Shown here: positions 26,291 to 34,243 of the stretch, one piece after another | Position numbering within the stretch: position 1 is the stretch's first letter | Layout: every line of letters begins with the position of its first letter | Source: Lachnospiraceae bacterium | Lineage (GTDB): Bacteria > Bacillota > Clostridia > Lachnospirales > Lachnospiraceae | Length of the DNA stretch: 64,000 nt | Direction: 5' to 3' | Assembly: GCA_022510725.1 (NCBI GenBank) | Contig: JAFLSW010000006.1 | Coordinates: 30,648-94,647 of the forward strand | Notes under the pieces: model-generated | Databases searched by the model: none | Told to the model about the DNA's origin: nothing | Seen by the model: only the letters and a program-made list of their open reading frames with translations | Position numbers and translations under genes: made by a program

Positions 26291-28765
26291 ATGAAAGTGT
26301 TAAAAGAAAAATTGAAGGGGAGAAAATTGAATAATCGTGGTTTTTCATTGGTGGAACTTTTGGTTGCCATGGCTATTTTAGGTGTTGTATCCCTGACCAT
26401 CTATTCCTTTATGATGACGGGATCCCGATTTTATCAAAGATCCAGCGCTGATGCGGATATCCAGTCGGAAGCACAGCTTGTGGCAAACACCATCAGCGAC
26501 CTGATCATAGACTGTGAGGTCAATATCAGTTATGATGACCAGATTTCCAATTCCATTAATTCCGAAGCCGGCTCCATTCAGGCCCAGGGCAGGACATTGG
26601 AGATCAGCAATACGGATTACCAGTTTTTGATCTTCCATGACGGCAACAGGCTGTTCTATCTGGAAAGAAGACCTGATCCTGCGAATCCGACGATTTATGA
26701 AGCTTACAATATCAACAAAGCGGAGCTGCTTGCAGAAAACATCACCGCTTTTGATGTAGACTTATCCAGGGTTTCCGGTAAGGACAGGGGCAAAAATATC
26801 GTGACCTTTACCATGACCTATGAGGAAGGCGGACGCTCTTACAGCGGCAATTACCAGGTGAACCTCCGAAATGCCGTAACTGTCAGCGCAAACTCCATTA
26901 CGCCTCAGACCAAGGAACCCAATATGACAAGGATCGATGTTTCTCCCAGACCCATTACCGTCGATGTAAAGGGTAAGGAGCATCCGGTTCTGTGGGTGGA
27001 CGGCTTATCCTCCTATAACAGCGTTACCGGCCAGCCCAATTTGTTAGATGACGATCAGCGCGAGAGAAAGTTTACTGCAAACAGCGATGCTGTCAATGTG
27101 GGCAGGGACGATCTCTATACATGGACCCTTGAAGGGGATCATGGTACTGCCAGCATTGCAGCAGGTAATAGTGAGAGGGAAATGACTATTCGGTTTGAAG
27201 AAGATATGTCAAATGTTCCATTAACCGGAGGTTCTTTCAAGGTGAAAGCAACAGCGACCATTCCCAATGTCGCTACCGGTGGTTATGCCGAGGGGGAGGC
27301 GCTTGTATATTATAAAAAGATCAACTCTTTCAGTCTCATACCTACTGTAGGTGTTGCCAGCGATAAGGTGGATCCCGGCAGCAATGCGGCATTTACTGCT
27401 GAAATACAGGATTTCAACCTGACAGCTGCAGACAGAGGCTGTACCTGGGTGTTGGAGTACAATACGCCTGAAATGGGTACCAGGTATGAAGTCTGCAACA
27501 ATGCAAGTATTGCATCCGGCAGGGTGGCAGGAACTTCCTATATCATACAGTTTGGAAGCAAAATCAATCATACTTATAAATTTAAATTAACAGCTACCAG
27601 CAACTGGGATACTACCTGGTCTGCAGAGTATGAGTTTGGCGTAACCGAGCCGGCCAGCGTGCCCGGTGTCAGTGCTGCCAGCCGTGGTGTGGAAATGGAT
27701 ATTACGGAATTGTTTACCACCGGTGATTATGATTGGATAGGAGCGAAGAAGAGCTGGTTTATTTGTCATACATGTAATGGTATACCTATGGACTATACCG
27801 TAGATCTCATTTATGATGGTAGAATTGATAACAACTCCGGACAGGATGCGGAGAAGATGTTCCAGATCATAAAAAGAGATGGACGACTTTATATTTATGT
27901 TGATTATGATGCGATTCGTTATGTTGAAGATGATGGATTGTTGGCAATTTATGATGGAAATAATTCCAACATACAGGCGCATTTTTGGTGGGTATGTTCC
28001 AACGGACATGATGAGTTTTCCGATGCTGTTAACTTTTCCATGCCGGCTATATCCATGTCTCCCGCCTCTCCTGTAAGAGGATCAACGATCTTACTGAGCA
28101 AGGGAGGATATCAGGATATCAGCTTTACGACAGTAGGTTACAATCTGTCTAAGAAAAACCAGATCGGTATCTATATAGATGGAACCAATGTCAATAGCAC
28201 AGAGGTCGGCTATGAGAATAACAATACCTATTTGTCTGCAAGCTATGTCAGCGGATTGGGTAGCCGCTATGTTTTGTGCCTTTCCGGTATTGCCCGCATA
28301 ACGGCAAATACGAATTCAGATGATTATCCCAGAGAGGGAATTCCGATTAAGATTACATTGGAAAGTTTCTATAAACTGGTTCAGGCTTATAAAAAGGGTG
28401 ATAAGGGCTATGAGGATCGGTCCAGTTATGACCTGACTGCTTATATTGCAAATGTGGAAGGCATGGATCTGTTCGTACAAGGACCGGCTAGCATGTCCGG
28501 CGCCTATAATAGCACAACGATTGCATATTATACCAATGCCGATGCAGGAAGTGCCAATGTAACTGTTGCCGATAAGACGACGGTGCCGGTTAAGCTGGGA
28601 GAGGAAATTACGCTTGATAATGGGTATAAAATTACCATTGATGCTGTTAGAACAACAGATGGTAGTAATAGGATATCTTCTTATGTCATGACGGTAAACA
28701 TAAACGGAAATAAAACATCTTATTATTATAACACGACCTATCGTTATTGGAGAGCGCAGTCATAA
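26291..28765 (+). CDS. Very large minor pilin, PilW/GspJ-like, with surface domains
   Basis: The 824-residue product has a long basic leader ending RKLNNRG (cut after Gly17), then FSLVELLVAMAILGVVSLTIY with Glu at +5, followed by the PilW/GspJ-like DADIQSEAQLVANTISDLI. Beyond about residue 210 come Ig-like beta segments (DVSPRPITVDVKG, KVKATATIPN, KVDPGSNAAFTAEI). Near 492-495 is CHTC and near 569-573 CSNGH, a spacing that could bind zinc outside the cell. The end is again beta-rich. Typical GspJ has about 200 residues, so some 600 residues are an added surface head. ATG 26291 follows AAGGAGG. The functional class is inferred from the N-terminus only. Confidence 0.75.
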   Translation: MKVLKEKLKGRKLNNRGFSLVELLVAMAILGVVSLTIYSFMMTGSRFYQRSSADADIQSEAQLVANTISDLIIDCEVNISYDDQISNSINSEAGSIQAQGRTLEISNTDYQFLIFHDGNRLFYLERRPDPANPTIYEAYNINKAELLAENITAFDVDLSRVSGKDRGKNIVTFTMTYEEGGRSYSGNYQVNLRNAVTVSANSITPQTKEPNMTRIDVSPRPITVDVKGKEHPVLWVDGLSSYNSVTGQPNLLDDDQRERKFTANSDAVNVGRDDLYTWTLEGDHGTASIAAGNSEREMTIRFEEDMSNVPLTGGSFKVKATATIPNVATGGYAEGEALVYYKKINSFSLIPTVGVASDKVDPGSNAAFTAEIQDFNLTAADRGCTWVLEYNTPEMGTRYEVCNNASIASGRVAGTSYIIQFGSKINHTYKFKLTATSNWDTTWSAEYEFGVTEPASVPGVSAASRGVEMDITELFTTGDYDWIGAKKSWFICHTCNGIPMDYTVDLIYDGRIDNNSGQDAEKMFQIIKRDGRLYIYVDYDAIRYVEDDGLLAIYDGNNSNIQAHFWWVCSNGHDEFSDAVNFSMPAISMSPASPVRGSTILLSKGGYQDISFTTVGYNLSKKNQIGIYIDGTNVNSTEVGYENNNTYLSASYVSGLGSRYVLCLSGIARITANTNSDDYPREGIPIKITLESFYKLVQAYKKGDKGYEDRSSYDLTAYIANVEGMDLFVQGPASMSGAYNSTTIAYYTNADAGSANVTVADKTTVPVKLGEEITLDNGYKITIDAVRTTDGSNRISSYVMTVNINGNKTSYYYNTTYRYWRAQS

Positions 28766-28795
28766 ACAGAATCTGCTTAGTTGGAGAGAGAGAGT

Positions 28796-31700
28796 ATGAA
28801 AAGTAGAAAAAGAACAGGGAAAAAATTCATATTTGGGTTGGTGGCTGTGGTTACGGCTGCAGGTATCCTTGCTTTGGATCTGACACAAAATGTATCTGTG
28901 GCGGAGGCAAAGCAGCCTACCTTTCGGTATATTGATCAAAACTACACATCGACCGGATTAAAGATTCTGGAAATTACGCCAACAACTGAAGATGCTGAAT
29001 TGGGATATTTTGTTGGTACGGGTGTAGATCAGGCTTCTAGTGTGAGAGATGCGACTCGTGGTACAAAGTTTAACAGAATGATTCCCGATGGTTTAGTTGA
29101 CGAGAGTCTGTTGGTTGTAGATGATGCTGAGGTTGATGCAGCATTAGAAGATCTATGGAATAGCGGAAATGCTGAGCTATTTAATTATGATAATTTAGGT
29201 CGTGATAATTATTATACCCCATGGAGTTGGGGACAATCTTGGGCTAATCCATATTTTGCAAATGAGGCTGAAGCAAAAGCTGCTTGGCAGAATAGCGTGA
29301 TAAATGGAATGCCTCTCTGGAATTATGCAAAATCGATGATGGAACAGAGAAAGTATAATCAAGCATATGCTAATATTGAGACTGAGGTCTATATTGCGGT
29401 TGCACTTCGTCGTTATGGTATGATCTATCCCTTAGGACCTGATCCTGGCGCCGGCAGAAATGGTGGTTATGGTGCGAACTCTCTCAATCCCATTTTTGCA
29501 GCTGAGGGGAAAGGTCTTTTTGCACTGATGGCAGCCAATGACTTTAAGGAATATGATATACCTGTCGGCACAACCCAATTAGGCCATTATGTGACCGTTC
29601 CGGATGGAGAAGGTGCATATCGGTTAAAGGATGGCTATGTCATCGGTGACGGTGCAGTTCATGATCTCTACGATGAAGGCGGCCAGGTTGTAGGTACTAC
29701 GGAATTAGAAGAAAATGTTATTTATCAAGTGGTTACGACAACCCAGACCTATTCTTCGGCCATTCCGGTTCCTAATCAGTCAACTGAACCGGAAGAAGAT
29801 GCAAATGACGAGGAAGAGCAGGATACTGCCGAGGTTGATAATGAAGGTTTAGATAGTGAAGCGGAATCTTATAGTTTATCCCTTTCCAATGCCGTACCCA
29901 TTGCTTCTGTCAATGTTGTGTCAGGAAATACAACAGTGAACACTGCTGCTCCCATTGCGGCACCTGCGGCAGCTGTGCCTAGAGCGCAGACTGCAGAAAA
30001 TGAAAATAATGGAGTGGTGCCTTATGCAGTCGGGGATCCGGTTGTTATTGGCTATATAAGAGTGGATTCCGAAATTGTTATGCCTGATGTCGTTGAATAT
30101 GTTGGCAGCGGCGGTAATGCAGACTTTGAGTATCAGCTTAATCTGAAAGATAGATATTATGGTTATACCACATCGAAGGTTGTATTCCTAAGCGGAAACA
30201 GAAAGTATCGTGTCGGTGGCTGGCTGGCAGAATATATCTTAGGTGATGCTGCATTGTATTCCAAAACCCTGGATTATAGACAGCGAAATGCGGATATTGT
30301 AACCAAAGAGGATATTGAATGGGCAAACCTGATCTATATCTCCGGTACTGCAGCGGAGTACAAGGAAGCAGGTGTGTACCTAACTGACGATATTGTGGTA
30401 GAACTGTACAATCAGAGTGCAGTTCATCATAAAGCTATCATCATGGACTACTTGATCACAGACGATGATATAGATGGAGACGGTTATAACAACTTTGATA
30501 AATTAGCGTTGTTATTGTGGCAGGATGATCAGCAGCAGATTGCATCTCTTTATGAAAATTATTTCAGGGAAGTAACGGTAACTGATCTGTCCGGTAACCC
30601 TACGAAGTATGAGATCGTCGGTCCCGGTATCTTGTATGATAATGAGGTCATGACTACATTGCGGACAACCAGATTGTCCGGTTATAATGGTAACTTTGCA
30701 GTTAACAATGTTTACTCCTATAATCACCATATATCCGATTTCTCCCAATCTCTTTTGTCAGAGTATCAGACGAATGCCTTAGATAATTTGGCAAACGGTG
30801 ATTTGGCTTCGCCTTATTCAGCAGCAGCGATGAACGGCGGTTTCCAGGCAGTACTGGCATATATCAAGTTAAATAATGAAAATCTGCCTGCCGGAAAAAT
30901 GGTGGAGAATTATGTCACACCTGCTATTGCGATTCAGTTTATCCTGTGCTATAGGGGTGAGAATCTGATGTTATCCAAAGGTCAGTTTACTGTTTTGGAG
31001 ATTCAGCCCAGCAGACAGTTTAAATTTAATTCCACTGCAGAGCGTAGGGACTATGCTTTGGAGACGGAAGTAGTAAGGAACAACAGGGATGCCTTTATCG
31101 CGAATTGCTTAAGTGATACGATTGTGAAAAACGACAGTCAGGATTTGGTTGCCTTTGACAGCATGACCATTGATGAGTTCAATACCATGCAAGATGACCT
31201 GTTGACTACTTATGATGTGATCTATATCGGTGCTCTTCATGATACTTACTTTAATAATGAAGCATGTACAGCTAGAGTCATTACCAGCAATCAGCCCCAA
31301 CCTGGTTCTAATCCTCAGGCAATGGCCCCTGTATATAATGACAGGAGCATGACAGGATATGTATATTACAATGTTGGTGATACGGCTGCCGTTGGTACGG
31401 CCAGAGGGGGTGAATACTACTCATCCAGGGATTTGACCGTAGCGAAATTAACCGAATTAAAACAGTATTTGGAAAGCAGCGGACTGATCATTGTGGATGG
31501 AGATTTAATGAAGTCTTCCATCAAGGGCAATGTGTATATCAATCCTACGGATGCCACAGAGCTTAATCCCACGGGAAGTTATGATCATGGCCGGATGGAT
31601 AATTCCTCCAATATGTATGCTCTTTTCGCATTTGCCAGAGGAGCGGAAAATACATATTATAGTAATTTTGTAAGTGAGGCGGATCTTGCATATGCAGGTG

Positions 31701-34063
31701 ATCCGAAGCTTGCCCAGAAAGCAGACTTGACCAACTCTCTCAACAGAGAGCGTTTAAATATCTCCTTTGCCCAGACACCTAACACTTATACTTATTCTAG
31801 CAACGGCGATGGCGATATGAACATGGTATCCTATTTGTCCGCAGACGGTGCAGACGGCAAATATTATTTGGATTTTGAGTTCTCCTTTACCAATACGGCG
31901 GAAGTAGCTTCTCCCACAGAGTTCTATCTGATCCATTTTTATCAGGATATGAATGCCAACGGACGCTTTGAAGCTGCAGAGGAGAAGTTTGATTATCAGG
32001 TAACATTTTCTGCAGACGGATCTCAGGCAGCAAACGGTGTTGATGCAGACGGCGTGACCCGTTACAGCTTAAATGCGGAGGTTATGTATAAGCTGCGCAG
32101 ACAGGTTCCGGCAGATGAAGGCGGCTTTATCAACTGGTGTATCCGGATAGAGAAGTTGACCAATTCCAATGTATACTGCCAGCAGTCCGGTTATACGGCG
32201 ATCAAGCCCAGGGAGCAGAAGTATATCAATATTCTGCAGATTCAGCCGGACAACGGTACGATCAATTTAGAGAACTTAAGTGAAAGCGATGCTCTTTACA
32301 AATATCTTCATGCAAAAGCAGTAGAAGATCAGTACATCATTACGGTAAGGACCATTACAGTGCGCCAGTTCCAGCAGGATACCATAAAATTCTATGAGAA
32401 CTATATTAATAGTTTTGGTGGATCACAAGAAGCCTTGTGGGCAGATTATTTCAACAACTTCCAAAGAACGGATCCGACTATTTATTATCCGGCTGAGATT
32501 AAAAAAGACGAAGACAGCCCTATGTCTGTCAATATGATCATCTTAGGATTTGGTGCGGATTATACACAGTTTGCTTATAGTCCTCCTGTTTATGCTTTGG
32601 AAACCTATATAGAATCCACAAAGCCCTTGCTTACTTCCAACAATGTGGTAGGCAGCAATATTACGGATCCCAATAACAGGACTCTTAACTATGTATTCTT
32701 ACAGGATTTTGCTCAGGATCGTTATGGTTATACTTATCCTCTGTATAATGCAGGTGATACCAAGATCGATCCCTACGGCATTTATAATCGGGTGGAGTCG
32801 GATCCCCAGCGTCAGCAGGCGATCAGCAATTATCTTCAGAGAGAGGCGACTCGTCAGGCTGTTGCATATGTACCGGGCAGCGGACGGAATTCCATCCACG
32901 CCATTCCCGTTGGCTATACCAATGATTATGTGGCAAGAACATACAGAACAAGAGCAACAGATTCCGCATTTATCAATGATATAGGACCCAATGCCCTTTA
33001 TTACGGAAGTGATCCTACGGCCAATGCATCCCGCACTTTTGCAGACCAGATGAATGAGGGACAGATCGCCCATTATCCTTTCGAGGTAGGCGGCAGCATC
33101 TTGTTGAGCAGGACCCAGGCACAGAGATTCCAGTTGGATCTGGATTCCGACAGCGATAACGACGGTTTATCTGATGTGGTTGTATGGTATACCTTAGGCG
33201 ATATGGCAACCGGCGATGGTACCGTGATCAAGGAGGCAAACATCTATTCCGCAACACCGGGCGACGGCATTAACAACTACTATGTATACAATGCCGGCAC
33301 TGTTACCTTTACCGGAATGGGTGCAACACCGGTAGGGAATCTGACGGCTGCCGAAGGACAGTTATTTGTCAATACCCTGATCGCAGCTTATGAAGCAGGT
33401 TTGGTTAATCCTACGGTTTCCTTCTATGAGACAGCGGATTCCAATGCCTCCATGTTAGACAGTATTGCAGTGCCTTATGATAAGAATATAACCGGTGATA
33501 ATACACCGGATTCCTCCATCATGTTAAATGAGAGCGGAACCGGTTACCGGTATAAGTTTATCAACCCCAATACCCAGACCGGCGTGAATGTGGCGGATGC
33601 TACTAAGGCATACTTTAAGATACAGGATTCCAATAATGTTCGTGGAGCAAAATCTGCTAAGGTAACCTTCTACATGGCGGTAGACGGTACACCGGGTGCT
33701 AACTACACACTGCCCGATGGCGGTACTGTCCCGATCCAGCAGATTCAGTTAAACGATAATACCGTAGTAACGGTGGTAAGGATTCCTATTGACATTTACA
33801 ATGCAAACTTTACCGGAGCGCCGATTGGAAGATCTACCGCTGAAGCGGGATATACGAATCCCAAACTGGATGTTGCTACCATGTACGGTTTCTATGTACC
33901 GATGTCTTATATCAAAGACAAAGGTGCGGTGAAGATCTACATTCAGGCTGACACCAGCTATGAGGGAATCAGCAGCTCCACCGGAGAACTGAAGGATAAT
34001 CCTTTGGGTACCGCATACGATATGTTTACTATCATCAAGCAGGATCTGCTGAAATTAGATTAA
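28796..34063 (+). CDS. Giant secreted protein with three repeated modules (DUF5057-like), candidate pilus-tip adhesin
   Basis: I start this 1755-residue protein at ATG 28796, set by GGAGAGAG; a TTG at 28781 is in frame. A basic start, the helix FIFGLVAVVTAAGILAL and VAEA-K form a signal peptide, so it is exported but is not a pilin. A motif opens three modules: KILEITP at 56-62, VLEIQP at 733-738 and ILQIQP at 1146-1151, each followed later by a stretch like EFN...YDVIYIG. DUF5057 is my recollection for such modules. Calcium-loop-like motifs lie at 556-568 (DDDIDGDGYNNFD), 1051-1062 (DMNANGRFEAAE) and 1448-1460 (DLDSDSDNDGLSD). An acidic and Ala/Pro linker spans about 325-410. It closes the pilus operon. 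No anchor motif was seen; function unknown. Confidence 0.75.
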   Translation: MKSRKRTGKKFIFGLVAVVTAAGILALDLTQNVSVAEAKQPTFRYIDQNYTSTGLKILEITPTTEDAELGYFVGTGVDQASSVRDATRGTKFNRMIPDGLVDESLLVVDDAEVDAALEDLWNSGNAELFNYDNLGRDNYYTPWSWGQSWANPYFANEAEAKAAWQNSVINGMPLWNYAKSMMEQRKYNQAYANIETEVYIAVALRRYGMIYPLGPDPGAGRNGGYGANSLNPIFAAEGKGLFALMAANDFKEYDIPVGTTQLGHYVTVPDGEGAYRLKDGYVIGDGAVHDLYDEGGQVVGTTELEENVIYQVVTTTQTYSSAIPVPNQSTEPEEDANDEEEQDTAEVDNEGLDSEAESYSLSLSNAVPIASVNVVSGNTTVNTAAPIAAPAAAVPRAQTAENENNGVVPYAVGDPVVIGYIRVDSEIVMPDVVEYVGSGGNADFEYQLNLKDRYYGYTTSKVVFLSGNRKYRVGGWLAEYILGDAALYSKTLDYRQRNADIVTKEDIEWANLIYISGTAAEYKEAGVYLTDDIVVELYNQSAVHHKAIIMDYLITDDDIDGDGYNNFDKLALLLWQDDQQQIASLYENYFREVTVTDLSGNPTKYEIVGPGILYDNEVMTTLRTTRLSGYNGNFAVNNVYSYNHHISDFSQSLLSEYQTNALDNLANGDLASPYSAAAMNGGFQAVLAYIKLNNENLPAGKMVENYVTPAIAIQFILCYRGENLMLSKGQFTVLEIQPSRQFKFNSTAERRDYALETEVVRNNRDAFIANCLSDTIVKNDSQDLVAFDSMTIDEFNTMQDDLLTTYDVIYIGALHDTYFNNEACTARVITSNQPQPGSNPQAMAPVYNDRSMTGYVYYNVGDTAAVGTARGGEYYSSRDLTVAKLTELKQYLESSGLIIVDGDLMKSSIKGNVYINPTDATELNPTGSYDHGRMDNSSNMYALFAFARGAENTYYSNFVSEADLAYAGDPKLAQKADLTNSLNRERLNISFAQTPNTYTYSSNGDGDMNMVSYLSADGADGKYYLDFEFSFTNTAEVASPTEFYLIHFYQDMNANGRFEAAEEKFDYQVTFSADGSQAANGVDADGVTRYSLNAEVMYKLRRQVPADEGGFINWCIRIEKLTNSNVYCQQSGYTAIKPREQKYINILQIQPDNGTINLENLSESDALYKYLHAKAVEDQYIITVRTITVRQFQQDTIKFYENYINSFGGSQEALWADYFNNFQRTDPTIYYPAEIKKDEDSPMSVNMIILGFGADYTQFAYSPPVYALETYIESTKPLLTSNNVVGSNITDPNNRTLNYVFLQDFAQDRYGYTYPLYNAGDTKIDPYGIYNRVESDPQRQQAISNYLQREATRQAVAYVPGSGRNSIHAIPVGYTNDYVARTYRTRATDSAFINDIGPNALYYGSDPTANASRTFADQMNEGQIAHYPFEVGGSILLSRTQAQRFQLDLDSDSDNDGLSDVVVWYTLGDMATGDGTVIKEANIYSATPGDGINNYYVYNAGTVTFTGMGATPVGNLTAAEGQLFVNTLIAAYEAGLVNPTVSFYETADSNASMLDSIAVPYDKNITGDNTPDSSIMLNESGTGYRYKFINPNTQTGVNVADATKAYFKIQDSNNVRGAKSAKVTFYMAVDGTPGANYTLPDGGTVPIQQIQLNDNTVVTVVRIPIDIYNANFTGAPIGRSTAEAGYTNPKLDVATMYGFYVPMSYIKDKGAVKIYIQADTSYEGISSSTGELKDNPLGTAYDMFTIIKQDLLKLD

Positions 34064-34120
34064 TACAGGCAAATTTCCTATGAAATCTTTCTGAGATTTT
34101 TGTGAAAATTGTTCAAAAAA

Positions 34121-34150
34121 AAAAAAAGACCTTTACAGGTCTTTTTTTTT
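34121..34150 (+). terminator. Intrinsic terminator of the pilus operon
   Basis: AAAAAAAGACCT and AGGTCTTTTTTT form a stem around the loop TTAC, followed by a T-run to 34150. It is a textbook rho-independent terminator 58 bases after the last pilus gene. Its A-T arms are symmetric, so it could also work on the other strand. Confidence 0.9.
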
Positions 34151-34160
34151 CGTGTATAGT
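34132..34160 (+). promoter_or_regulatory. Probable topA promoter overlapping the terminator
   Basis: TTTACA (34132-34137), in the loop region of the terminator, is 17 bases from TATAGT (34155-34160). Transcription would begin near 34167, leaving a leader of about 75 bases before topA. The match is good but hand-made, and the T-run forms the spacer. Confidence 0.45.
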
Positions 34161-34243
34161 GTGAAACGGTTACCCGGGACGAAAGCGTTCTGTTCCGGTA
34201 TTCATAAAAAGACGGCATGTTGCCGGAAATAAGGGGAAAGAGT

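Noticed and set aside
14303..34153. TTTTTCGT at both ends of the pilus locus (14303-14310 and 34146-34153) as insertion repeats
   Set aside because: Eight bases in AT-rich DNA, and one copy is part of the terminator T-run. Expected by chance.
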